Shown here: positions 49,504-57,485 of the stretch, piece by piece | How the letters are laid out: each line of letters starts with the position of its first letter | How positions within the stretch are numbered: the first letter of the stretch is position 1 | Assembly (NCBI GenBank): GCA_024401475.1 | Contig: JAKSKZ010000005.1 | Location: 1-64,000, forward strand | From: Paludibacteraceae bacterium | GTDB lineage: Bacteria > Bacteroidota > Bacteroidia > Bacteroidales > Paludibacteraceae | Reading direction: 5' to 3' | Length of the DNA stretch: 64,000 nt | The notes under the pieces: model-generated | The model's database searches: none | Told to the model about the DNA's origin: nothing | Seen by the model: the letters and a program-made list of their open reading frames with translations, nothing else | Position numbers and translations under genes: made by a program

Positions 49504-50289
49504 TTATTGAAACATAGACATGAGTTCATCCATTGAAACTTTCTCGTAACTGGCAGGGACGCTGGAGTCAAAGGTCAAATCCTTGTCAATTTCTACCTTC
49601 TTATAGTCGATGTCCAAGTTTTTGGAACGTTTACCATCGGAGGCTTGGAATTTTATCTGATGTGGGAATATGAAGCCGTTCTCCAACGCATTGAATTTCG
49701 TATAGCTCCAATGTAGGGTATAAGAAGTCTTGTCCGACATGACGGAAACTTGTTGGACACGATAATCATCGTTGACAACAAACTCTTGCACAATGCCCGA
49801 TTTTGAGTATTGAAGCATAGTCAAGTCGCCAACTTTCGCCTCCTTGAAATCTGAGAGTTTTACCTTAGGATTGTCGTATGCGAACAAAGCCTCGGTGAAC
49901 ATGGCTTGAAAGACGTTGTAATTCAAACCGATATCCGATTTTTTTCCAGCCTCTTCGAAACTTGTCTTAAAGTATCGTTTGTGCATTCGGTCAATTATCA
50001 TGAGCGAGTCTTGCGTGATGAAGGCTCTGCCGACCTCCATGCCTAAGAAAGGTTGTATTGAAATCATGATAGCGCTATCTTTCCTGATTCGCAGCGATCC
50101 GTTTATGCTCATTGAATTTCCCTTGCTACCCAATGTGATGGAAACTTTAGGCACATTAAATGTCTTATAATCAATAGTTGATAGCTGTGACGTGTTTGTT
50201 GTCTTCTTCTCTTTGCTGCTTTTGCAAGCGCTGAAGGAGAGGACAAATGTCAGAAGAGTAAGGATGTAAAAGAGTCGTCTAGTCAACAT
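49504..50289 (-). CDS. DUF4292 lipoprotein
   Basis: A protein of 261 residues from the ATG at 50289. It has a lipoprotein signal (FVLSFSACKSS) and the DUF4292 pattern: FNVPKVSITLGSKGNSMSIN, SIQPFLGMEVGRAFITQDSL, FVVNDDYRVQQVSVM. Fold is thought to resemble LolA/LolB-like lipid-binding barrels. The ATG overlaps the stop of the TPR gene (50279), and envC follows directly (49503). Confidence 0.8.
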   Translation of the reverse strand: MLTRRLFYILTLLTFVLSFSACKSSKEKKTTNTSQLSTIDYKTFNVPKVSITLGSKGNSMSINGSLRIRKDSAIMISIQPFLGMEVGRAFITQDSLMIIDRMHKRYFKTSFEEAGKKSDIGLNYNVFQAMFTEALFAYDNPKVKLSDFKEAKVGDLTMLQYSKSGIVQEFVVNDDYRVQQVSVMSDKTSYTLHWSYTKFNALENGFIFPHQIKFQASDGKRSKNLDIDYKKVEIDKDLTFDSSVPASYEKVSMDELMSMFQ

Positions 50290-52039
50290 AAGCTTCACTA
50301 TCAATTTTTTGTTTCAATTTCTCCATTCCCTCGTATTTTGCACTTTCCTTTTCACGAATATCATAAGCCTGTTTCCAGACATTAACAGCCTTTGCCTTAT
50401 CTCCGCTCATGAATAGGATATCGCCATAATGTTCTAACATTTCGGCGTTGTCGCCACCACCATTAGCAAATGCTTGTTCAATATACATTAGGGCAAGAAG
50501 ATAGTTGCCTTGTTTGAAATATACCCAAGCGTAGGTGTCGAGGAAAATAGCACTTTTAGGACTTGCCTGGACGGTGATTCCGCTCATTCGTTCTGCTTTT
50601 TGCAAATCGCGGCCTTCAACAGCTAAAGCGTATGCATAGTTGTTTAACGCCAAGGTGTTCTTATCATCTAGGACGATAGCACTGTCGTAGGCTGCATAAG
50701 CCGCTTCTTTGTTGCCAAGAGATGAGTATATATCTCCCAAACTTCCTTGAATGGCTGAGGCCAAGGGAAGGTTTTGTGATTTGAGAATCTCTACTGCCTT
50801 ATTCCATACAATGATGGTGGAGTCTTTTTTGTTCAGATTTTGATAAACCATTCCAAGTGTATAGTATAGATTGGCATTCTCTGGGAAATGTTCCAAAGCT
50901 TCTGTGCAAGTGTTGTAAACCCCCATGGTGTCATTCTGCATCATGTGGTAGTTGACCAACATATTCCATGAGTCTTCATATTTGGGGTTGATTTCCAATG
51001 CTTTGCGAATATATTTAAAACCTTCCAAATCTTTCTTGTCAAGAAGAAAAGATGAGTAGGCTAAGTAAGGGAACTCCTCGTTAGGGTGCATCTTGATGAG
51101 GTTGAGGAATATAGGGTCATCGATGCGGTTCATCACGATGGAATCTTGTGTGACGTAGGCCAATATGTTTTTCTTTACCTCAAGGTCGGCCGATGAGTCG
51201 TTTAAGACATCCTTGATGAGATTCATGCCTTCGTCGGCTCGATTGGAAGATACGTAGAGCATTGCCAGTTGTGTCTTCGCCACAGCATCGTTAGGGTATG
51301 CTTTTAGAACACCTTTATAAGTCTTCTCTGCTTTTTTGTTATTTCCAACCGCTTGGTAGAGGTCGCCTTTCAATACTTTGAACTTTGTATCTTTAGGGTA
51401 TGCCTTGATAAGTTTGTCCACTTCAGAAAAAGCCTTTTTCTCCTTATGTTCAAGGACGTAGATTTTGAACTTTTCCATCGTGATTCGGTCGTTTATTCCG
51501 GTGGATTCTTCCAAACCATCCCAAGCATTTAAGGCTTTATCATATTGTTTAGTTTGTGTATAGATTTGAGCGAGCATGTAGTAGTAGTAATCCGCATTTT
51601 CGGGATCATTTTTCAAGACATTTTCGAATGTTGTTGCTGCTAAATCATATTCGTTGTTGTCAGTATAGAGTTGAGCGAGGACTTGGCTAGTCCATACGTT
51701 AGTCGGATCTAGAGAAACGGCCTTCAACATATAGTTTTTAGCCAATTTGTTTTTCCCGACTGAGATGTTGATATTGGCCAGTTCGGAATAGACAGCTGCT
51801 CTGTTTGGGTCCAAACAGAGGCAACGCAACAAGTTGTCGGCTGCTGCGTCATAATTTTTGAGTGAACGTTGTCTTAGAGCTTCAAGGAAATAGTATTGGA
51901 ATTTCCTTTCTATGCGTGGGTCGGGGTGGGTGGATGTTGTGTTGTCCGCCTTAACCGAGATGACGTTGATTGCCACAAAGGAAAAGGTGAGGACAAGGCT
52001 GCAAATCACCTTCCTCCAAATTTTGATTCCGAATGTCAT
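50279..52039 (-). CDS. TPR-repeat protein
   Basis: A protein of 586 residues from the ATG at 52039; the longer frame to 52084 runs back into dut and is not preferred. A hydrophobic signal-like segment (VICSLVLTFSFVAINVISV) is followed by about twelve TPR repeats (AADNLLRCLCLDPNRAAVYS, YYYYMLAQIYTQTKQYDKAL, LAKNYMLKAVSLDPTNVWTS). It is probably a periplasmic or membrane-linked scaffold. The conserved order dut-TPR-DUF4292-envC points to a role in envelope or lipoprotein assembly. Confidence 0.85.
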   Translation of the reverse strand: MTFGIKIWRKVICSLVLTFSFVAINVISVKADNTTSTHPDPRIERKFQYYFLEALRQRSLKNYDAAADNLLRCLCLDPNRAAVYSELANINISVGKNKLAKNYMLKAVSLDPTNVWTSQVLAQLYTDNNEYDLAATTFENVLKNDPENADYYYYMLAQIYTQTKQYDKALNAWDGLEESTGINDRITMEKFKIYVLEHKEKKAFSEVDKLIKAYPKDTKFKVLKGDLYQAVGNNKKAEKTYKGVLKAYPNDAVAKTQLAMLYVSSNRADEGMNLIKDVLNDSSADLEVKKNILAYVTQDSIVMNRIDDPIFLNLIKMHPNEEFPYLAYSSFLLDKKDLEGFKYIRKALEINPKYEDSWNMLVNYHMMQNDTMGVYNTCTEALEHFPENANLYYTLGMVYQNLNKKDSTIIVWNKAVEILKSQNLPLASAIQGSLGDIYSSLGNKEAAYAAYDSAIVLDDKNTLALNNYAYALAVEGRDLQKAERMSGITVQASPKSAIFLDTYAWVYFKQGNYLLALMYIEQAFANGGGDNAEMLEHYGDILFMSGDKAKAVNVWKQAYDIREKESAKYEGMEKLKQKIDSEAYVD

Positions 52040-52046
52040 AATATTT

Positions 52047-52481
52047 TTATTTAGCACCCGTGTGGCCGAAACCGCCTTCGCCACGATCGGTTGAATCGAG
52101 TTCGGTGCAAGGTTGCCATTCCACTACGGCGTGTTGTGCTACTACCATTTGGCAAATTCTCTCTCCGTCTTCAATTTTGAAGGTTTCGTTGGAGAGGTTG
52201 ACCAAGATGACTTTGATTTCGCCTCTATAGTCAGCATCGATGGTGCCTGGCGAATTTAGGACGGTGATGCCATGCTTGGCAGCCAATCCGCTGCGAGGCC
52301 TGATTTGTGCTTCGTAGCCCTTAGGCAAGGCGATGAATAGTCCAGTAGGAATCATTTTGCGTTCCAAAGGCTTGATTTCTACTGCTTCGTCCAAATTGGC
52401 ACGAAGGTCCAATCCTGCCGACGACTCGGTGGCATATTCTGGCAGCGGATGCTTTGATCTATTGATAACTGCTATCTTCAT
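52047..52481 (-). CDS. dut: dUTP diphosphatase
   Basis: A trimeric dUTPase of 144 residues, normal length. Visible motifs in order: [33 protein letters not shown], the metal-region [10 protein letters not shown] and the C-terminal [11 protein letters not shown]-like loop ([15 protein letters not shown]). It hydrolyses dUTP to dUMP. First gene of the minus-strand run. 7 bp separate it from the TPR gene. Confidence 0.95.
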   Translation of the reverse strand: MKIAVINRSKHPLPEYATESSAGLDLRANLDEAVEIKPLERKMIPTGLFIALPKGYEAQIRPRSGLAAKHGITVLNSPGTIDADYRGEIKVILVNLSNETFKIEDGERICQMVVAQHAVVEWQPCTELDSTDRGEGGFGHTGAK

Positions 52482-52900
52482 TTTGTGCGAAATACAATTT
52501 TTAATCCTTTTTATCCGCAGAGCGGAATGAGGGCAATACCTATAATTTTGCGAATTTAGTAATTTATATTTAGAATACGGGCATTTTAGGAAAGTTTAGT
52601 AAGAACCATGCATTATGGACATGCCCTCAATCCACTATATTTTTCAAAAACCTCAGATTCGTAGTACATATTAGGAGATTTCACCTTAGGAGATTTCACC
52701 GGCGCAGCGATTTTGGTCGTCGTAAGAATAAACCTCTTGGTGGTTCTGCTTTGGGAATTTCCTAATCAACAAGTTGGCTGGGGCCGGAGTTTCTATTGCA
52801 AATAGAGAGAAAGTTTATGATTATGACGGAATCTTGCAATTATTCCTTCGCTCATTTTAGTTTTCCTCCTAAATAATAACACAAAGACACATAAATCTTG
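52482..52900. other. intergenic region between dut and the aminotransferase operon
   Basis: About 420 bp without a recognisable gene. It has a direct repeat TTAGGAGATTTCACC twice in tandem (52673-52702) and a TAATTTTG element at 52543-52550 on the plus strand. The stretch at about 52705-52800 is richer in GC than its surroundings but gives no convincing reading frame. Confidence 0.4.
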
Positions 52901-52908
52901 TATATTTG
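52901..52908 (+). promoter_or_regulatory. -7 promoter element TATATTTG
   Basis: TATATTTG, 87 bp before the chosen ATG at 52996; it would transcribe the three-gene aminotransferase-licC-licD run. Confidence 0.5.
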
Positions 52909-52995
52909 TAAATTGAAATAGAACGGACTCCTTAATGAGAGTCTAAGGATAGTATTCAACTTGGAGATTTGCATAATCTCCTAAAAGTCAGACAA

Positions 52996-54036
52996 ATGAA
53001 TTTTCTTGACAGAAATGAATTCAATTTTTCGCCTTCGGCTAAAGTGCTCGAAGCGATAAAAAATTTCAATCCCGATAAGCTTTGCTTTTACACTCGTATC
53101 TACGATGAAGGCAAGAAGAGTATAGTATCTGTTTTTCTTTCAGAACTATATGGTGTAGATGAAAAGCAAGTTCTCCTTGGATATGGAGGCGAGGATATCC
53201 TCAAAAATACGGTTCACTATTTCCTTTCTGAAGCGGACGGCAACAAGAAAATGCTTGTTCCCGAGTATTCTTGGTGGTATTACAACTCAATTGCCGACGA
53301 GGTGGATGGAACTACCTATAAATATCCCCTTTATGAGACGGAGACCTCTTTCAAGTATAACTTGCAAGAGGTGGTGGATAGGGTGAATGAAATTAAGCCT
53401 AAGATTCTTTTGTTGGCTTCTCCTAACAATCCTACCGGAAACGGCCTTACACCAGACGAGGTGGATTGGTTGATGGAACATATACCTTCCAATGTGATTG
53501 TCTTGATTGACGAGGCGTATGCTTCTTTCGTAGTTGTCGATAACAGTTACATTGCAAAATTGGTCAACAAGCATAGTAATTTGATTATATCTCGCACGCT
53601 TTCTAAGTTCTATGGCTTGCCTGGTCTTCGCATGGGCTTTGGTTTCATAGGCAAGGGGCAGGAGAAGTTCTTGAGATGTGCGAATAAATATCTTGGTTAT
53701 AATCGCTTCTCGGAAGAGGTGGCTATTGCGGCTCTTCAGAGCGACGAGCACTACCGTAATGTGGCTCAGCAAATGAAAGAGGGTAGCGAACTCTATGCAA
53801 AGGAGTTGGGCTCTTTGCCAGGCTTCAAAGTTTATGACTCTGTTGCCAACTTTATTCTTATCAAATATCCGATCGACTTGAAGCCTGCTTTGCAGAAGGC
53901 TATGGCTGATCAAGACTATAAGATTAAATTCATGAACGAGCCGGGCATTGATACGCACTTGCGCATCACACTTGGTCGCCCTGAGCAGAACAGGATCGTT
54001 TGTGAAACCATTAAAAAAATCGCTTTGAGCAAATGA
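52996..54036 (+). CDS. HisC/CobD-like PLP-dependent aminotransferase-fold enzyme
   Basis: A fold-type I PLP enzyme of 346 residues from the ATG at 52996 (MNFLDRNEFNFSPSAKVLEA). Motifs: LLLASPNNPTGNGL, LIDEAYASF and the Schiff-base lysine in ISRTLSKFYGLPGLRMGFG at about residue 200. The family covers histidinol-phosphate aminotransferase and threonine- or serine-phosphate decarboxylases. The two downstream genes (licC-like, licD-like) favour a role in making a phospho-amino-alcohol. No his or cob genes are near. The ATG of the next gene overlaps its stop (54033-54036). Confidence 0.75.
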   Translation: MNFLDRNEFNFSPSAKVLEAIKNFNPDKLCFYTRIYDEGKKSIVSVFLSELYGVDEKQVLLGYGGEDILKNTVHYFLSEADGNKKMLVPEYSWWYYNSIADEVDGTTYKYPLYETETSFKYNLQEVVDRVNEIKPKILLLASPNNPTGNGLTPDEVDWLMEHIPSNVIVLIDEAYASFVVVDNSYIAKLVNKHSNLIISRTLSKFYGLPGLRMGFGFIGKGQEKFLRCANKYLGYNRFSEEVAIAALQSDEHYRNVAQQMKEGSELYAKELGSLPGFKVYDSVANFILIKYPIDLKPALQKAMADQDYKIKFMNEPGIDTHLRITLGRPEQNRIVCETIKKIALSK

Positions 54037-54764
54037 AGGCTGTAATTCTTGCCGCAGGTGTTGCTTCTCGACTTCGTCCGTTGACGAACGATTGTCCGAA
54101 GTGTTTGTTGAATGTGGGAGAACGTTCTCTCCTTCAGCGTTCTATGGATGCCTTGAAAAGTAATGGCATCACAGAGTTCGTCATTGTAACGGGTTATTTG
54201 CATGAGCAGATCGAGAACTTTGTTAAGAAGAACTATTCGGATGTAAAAGTTACGTTCATCCATAATGATATTTATGATTCCACCAACAATATCTACTCTT
54301 TATGGTTGGCTCGTCCGGAGGCAGACGGAGAGGAGATTCTATTGTTGGATAGTGACTTGTTGTATGATCCCCAAATCATTCGTCGTGTGCTCGACGATGG
54401 AAACGAAAACCTCTTGACGCTGATCCGTCACGACCTTGGCGAGGAGGAGATGAAGGTTGTTGTTGATGCAAAGGGAGCCATTACGGAACTTAGTAAGACA
54501 TGTAATCCGGCTGATGCCATAGGTGAAAGTCTTGGTATTGAGCGCATGGGCAGGGCTTATACGAAGGCTCTTTATGAAGAGTTGGAAGTGATGATGGAGA
54601 AAGAGGGCTTGTCTAACATTTTTTACGAGCGTGCTTTTGAGCGACTCTTCCCTAAAGGCCACACTTACCAAGTGCTGGATGTGACTGACCTCTTCTCTTG
54701 TGAGTTGGATACGGTGGATGATTTCAATGCGGCGAAGGAACGTATACCAGCAGAACTTTTTTGA
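54033..54764 (+). CDS. nucleotidyltransferase, LicC-like
   Basis: A sugar-1-phosphate/phosphocholine-type nucleotidyltransferase of 243 residues. The nucleotide-binding start is MKAVILAAGVASRLRPLTND followed by CPKCLLNVG, and the metal-binding LLLDSDLLYD lies at about 103. This size and pattern fit CTP-dependent LicC-like enzymes that activate phosphocholine or phosphoethanolamine. It overlaps the upstream gene by 4 bp and is 22 bp from the licD-like gene, so all three are one operon. Confidence 0.78.
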   Translation: MKAVILAAGVASRLRPLTNDCPKCLLNVGERSLLQRSMDALKSNGITEFVIVTGYLHEQIENFVKKNYSDVKVTFIHNDIYDSTNNIYSLWLARPEADGEEILLLDSDLLYDPQIIRRVLDDGNENLLTLIRHDLGEEEMKVVVDAKGAITELSKTCNPADAIGESLGIERMGRAYTKALYEELEVMMEKEGLSNIFYERAFERLFPKGHTYQVLDVTDLFSCELDTVDDFNAAKERIPAELF

Positions 54765-54786
54765 TAACTGAATAATATATACTAGG

Positions 54787-55602
54787 ATGGCTACTTATGA
54801 TATTCGTCCGTTGCAACTTCGTATTCTCGACATTTTGATGGCGGTAGATAAGGTTTGCAAAGAGCACGGTCTTCGTTATTATATCATCGCAGGTACGCTT
54901 TTGGGAGCTGTCCGTCACAAGGGTTTTATTCCGTGGGACGACGACCTTGATATTGGTATGCCTCGTAAAGATTATGACCTTCTGATGGCTCATGCCTCGG
55001 AATGGTTGCCTCAACCTATGGAGGTGGTGGCTTTCGAGACTGATAAGGAGTATCCGCTTCCTTTCGCCAAGGTTCAGGACGCGAGCACGACATTGATTGA
55101 GCGTATGCATTTGAAGTATCTGGGTGGCATCTATATGGACGTATTTCCATTGGATGGCATGACTTCCAACAAGATAATGCAACGATTACATTTTGCTCGC
55201 TATTTTTGCTTGAAGCGTTTGATTTATTTCGTTTGTAGAGATCCGTTCAAGCATGGTCATGGCCCATCTTCATGGCTTCCACGTTTGTGCAGGAAGTTAT
55301 ATACTTTGGAGGAGGTTCAGGCTAAGATGCGCAAAATGCAGAAGAAGTATGATTTCGATAGTTCTGATCTGGTGGTCGATCATGATGATGGTCGCAAAGG
55401 TATTATGCCGCGTGCCAATATCGGTAATCCTACCCCTATCTTATTCGAAGATAAGATGGTTATGGGTGTGGAGAATCCGGATGCTTACCTTTCGCAAAAG
55501 TATGGCGACTATATGACAATTCCGCCAGGTCCCAAACAGCGACAACACAATTTTCATTTGCTTGATTTGGAAAAGTCTTATAAAGATCAAGAAAATTTAT
55601 GA
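54787..55602 (+). CDS. LicD-family phosphotransferase
   Basis: A protein of 271 residues with the LicD signature GTLLGAVRHKGFIPWDDDLD at about residues 37-56, followed by IGMPRKDYD. LicD enzymes transfer phosphocholine or similar groups from CDP-linked donors to cell-surface sugars. Here the donor would be made by the LicC-like neighbour. The C-terminus (PPGPKQRQHNFHLLDL) is soluble. A terminator follows at 55607-55632. Confidence 0.85.
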   Translation: MATYDIRPLQLRILDILMAVDKVCKEHGLRYYIIAGTLLGAVRHKGFIPWDDDLDIGMPRKDYDLLMAHASEWLPQPMEVVAFETDKEYPLPFAKVQDASTTLIERMHLKYLGGIYMDVFPLDGMTSNKIMQRLHFARYFCLKRLIYFVCRDPFKHGHGPSSWLPRLCRKLYTLEEVQAKMRKMQKKYDFDSSDLVVDHDDGRKGIMPRANIGNPTPILFEDKMVMGVENPDAYLSQKYGDYMTIPPGPKQRQHNFHLLDLEKSYKDQENL

Positions 55603-55606
55603 TATA

Positions 55607-55632
55607 AGGAGACGTCACTTGTTGGCGTCTTT
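55607..55632 (+). terminator. intrinsic terminator of the licD-like operon
   Basis: AGACGTCA / TTGGCGTCT stem followed by seven T. Confidence 0.65.
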
Positions 55633-55676
55633 TTTTGTTTTATGAAGTGAATTAGTCTGTTTGGCTCATAACAAAC

Positions 55677-55716
55677 AAAAAGCCTCGATGATCAACTGTG
55701 TCGATATCGAGGCTAT
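55677..55716 (-). terminator. intrinsic terminator of the two-peptide unit (copy 2)
   Basis: On the minus strand AGCCTCGA...TCGAGGCT followed by TTTTTGTTTGTT. The outer stem equals that of copy 1, including its overlap with the TAG of the 11-codon frame. Confidence 0.75.
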
Positions 55717-55748
55717 AGTCGGCATTTAAAATTCTGCTTTCGATTCAT
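55713..55748 (-). CDS. 11-residue basic peptide (MNRKQNFKCRL), copy 2
   Basis: Eleven codons, starting 24 bp after the stop of the 28-codon gene on the same strand. Pairs with MKRRQQFKRRL of copy 1. Substitutions are mostly conservative (K/N, R/K, Q/N), and the length and stop/terminator overlap are the same. Confidence 0.5.
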   Translation of the reverse strand: MNRKQNFKCRL

Positions 55749-55772
55749 AGATTCATAAGATGTGATTGAGGG

Positions 55773-55859
55773 TTACTTACTGAGAGCGTCCTTGACGTTC
55801 CAAACCTTTACTGCCATTGCTACTGCAATCTCTGTGCAAAAAATAACTGCTGCTGCCAT
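55773..55859 (-). CDS. 28-residue membrane peptide, copy 2
   Basis: The frame encodes MAAAVIFCTEIAVAMAVKVW and then NVKDALSK: same length as copy 1 and identical in IFC, VAMAVKVWNVK and AL-K. The leader immediately upstream (ttaaccgaataaatattaag, then ATT before the ATG) matches that of copy 1. No gene follows on this strand until dut, 3.2 kb away, so the unit is not a leader of a downstream gene. Function unknown. Confidence 0.7.
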   Translation of the reverse strand: MAAAVIFCTEIAVAMAVKVWNVKDALSK

Positions 55860-55908
55860 AATCTTAATATTTATTCGGTTAATATTCGTTATTGTCTTTT
55901 AGATAGTA

Positions 55909-55916
55909 CAAATATA
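55909..55916 (-). promoter_or_regulatory. -7 promoter element TATATTTG of the two-peptide unit (copy 2)
   Basis: The reverse strand reads TATATTTG with a TTG 19 bp upstream (55936-55938). It is 49 bp before the gene, the same layout as copy 1. 55917-56099 is AT-rich with no gene seen. Confidence 0.6.
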
Positions 55917-56099
55917 CGTTGTTTTTCTTATAATCCAATAAAAATGCGTACTTTTTTGCAAAAAGATTATAAAATATATTATACAATAGAATGGATATAC
56001 AATTTATATACAAATAGTAAATGTTTCGTCAAAACTAAATGACATCGGTGCAATATGAACAATTAAAACAAATTCTATTACATATTAAAACAAATTCAC

Positions 56100-56107
56100 T
56101 ACTTTTG
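56100..56107 (+). promoter_or_regulatory. -7 promoter element TACTTTTG
   Basis: TAnnTTTG element 67 bp before the Rpn-family gene. Confidence 0.45.
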
Positions 56108-56174
56108 CATCAGAAATCATTCATGTTTTGTATGATGTTTTCTACCATGTTTTTTTTATTTTCAATAATAATTT

Positions 56175-57056
56175 ATGGACAATCTCAAGAAGAGACCCGT
56201 TTTCATCGACTTACGAACCGATTTCGGGTTCAAGCGTTGCTTCGGGGACGAGAAAGTAATGAAGCGTTTCCTCAACATCATCATCGGCAAAGAGTATGGG
56301 GAAATTGAAAGCCTCGTGTTTGAAAACGTAGAGAACACAAGAGTTCGCGAAATCCAACGGGGCGTGACTTTCGACCTACGTTGCCGATTAGCCAACGGAG
56401 ACGAGGTAATCGTCGAAATGCAGAATTACGGACACCGATTTTTCCAAACGAGAGCAAATTACTATCTTTACAACTTGATGGACAAATACATCGGCAAGGG
56501 TATGGCTTGGAGCGAGCGGGAGACCGATATTCCCCACCTGATCGGAGTTTTCATTCTCGGTGTCCCCATGGAGGAACTGAAGGAGGTCATAACCCAAACG
56601 GCGGAGTGTAACCTCAGCACCAAAGAGATTATATGGGACAGGATCCGAAAATACTACATCTCCCTTCCCAACTTCTCTTTTGACATCAGCAACGCCATGC
56701 TTTCCGACGAGGACATCTGGATACAAACGATTAAAAACATAGGCAACATGGAACGGATTGACCCCCAAATATACGACCGTGCGGACGATGAGTTGAAGGT
56801 CCTCATCGACAAGGCACGTATTTCCGCCCTCTCCGACGAAGAGTATTCCCGCTACGAGGCCGAACTGAAAGTCTTATCCGACCAAGGAACTGCCGAACGA
56901 TACGGATATGACCGAGGTCTGGAAAAGGGCTTGGAAAAAGGACGCAAAGAAATCATAATCAACCTTCTTGCGTCGGGATTCGCTCCTCAGCAAATTGCAG
57001 ATCTTGCAAAGATTCCTTTGGAAGAGGTGTTAAGGGTAAAGAGTGCTGATGATTAA
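56175..57056 (+). CDS. Rpn-family PD-(D/E)XK nuclease (transposase-like)
   Basis: A protein of 293 residues of the Rpn/PF12784-type family. The N-terminal signature is DLRTDFGFKRCFGDEKVM and the nuclease core is FDLRCRLANGDEVIVEMQNY (D...ExQ) at about 67-86, then FQTRANYYLYNL. Rpn proteins promote RecA-independent recombination. The C-terminal 100 residues form a regulatory helical tail (GYDRGLEKGLEKGRKE, LASGFAPQQIADLA). This tail is duplicated directly downstream. Confidence 0.82.
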   Translation: MDNLKKRPVFIDLRTDFGFKRCFGDEKVMKRFLNIIIGKEYGEIESLVFENVENTRVREIQRGVTFDLRCRLANGDEVIVEMQNYGHRFFQTRANYYLYNLMDKYIGKGMAWSERETDIPHLIGVFILGVPMEELKEVITQTAECNLSTKEIIWDRIRKYYISLPNFSFDISNAMLSDEDIWIQTIKNIGNMERIDPQIYDRADDELKVLIDKARISALSDEEYSRYEAELKVLSDQGTAERYGYDRGLEKGLEKGRKEIIINLLASGFAPQQIADLAKIPLEEVLRVKSADD

Positions 57057-57410
57057 CCCATAGGCAAGTATGGAACGGATTGACCCCAAAATATACGACC
57101 GTGCGGACGATGAGTTGAAGGTCCTCATCGACAAGGCACGTATTTCCGCCCTCTCCGACGAAGAGTATTCCCGCTACGAGGCCGAACTGAAAGTCTTATC
57201 CGACCAAGGAACTGCCGAACGATACGGATATGACCGAGGTCTGGAAAAGGGCTTGGAAAAAGGACGCAAAGAAATCATAATCAACCTTCTTGCGTCGGGA
57301 TTCGCTCCTCAGCAAATTGCAGATCTTGCAAAGATTCCTTTGGAAGAGGTGTTAAGGGTAAAGAGTGCTGATGATTAACCCATAGGCAAGTATGGAACGG
57401 ATTGACACCA
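56748..57410 (+). repeat. 322-bp tandem duplication covering the Rpn C-terminus
   Basis: ATGGAACGGATTGAC occurs at 56748, 57070 and 57392, exactly 322 bp apart. Copies 1 and 2 are nearly identical throughout (one clear difference: Q to K at the seventh codon); copy 3 is cut after about 30 bp. cataggcaa lies just before each copy and may be the recombination site. Confidence 0.85.
57070..57378 (+). pseudogene. duplicated C-terminal tail of the Rpn gene
   Basis: An open frame of 102 codons, MERIDPKIYDRADDELKVLI to RVKSADD, matching residues 192-293 of 56175-57056 except for one residue. It has an ATG but no nuclease domain and no promoter of its own. It could yield a C-terminal fragment. Short C-terminal products of Rpn genes are reported in E. 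coli, so expression is worth considering, but a simple duplication is the safer reading. Confidence 0.65.
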
Positions 57411-57431
57411 AAATATGCGGATGATGAGTAC

Positions 57432-57465
57432 AAAAAAGGGAAGCCCCGCATGAGCTTCCCTTTCT
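57432..57465 (-). terminator. intrinsic terminator of the GH74-like gene
   Basis: GGGAAGC / GCTTCCC hairpin. The minus strand continues with TTTTTTG, 20 bp after the stop of the gene at 57486. Confidence 0.7.
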
Positions 57466-57485
57466 CAGTAGTATCGAAAAGTTGT

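Noticed and set aside
52705-52800. A possible broken gene in the GC-richer stretch upstream of the aminotransferase operon
   Set aside because: No frame on either strand gave a recognisable protein segment.
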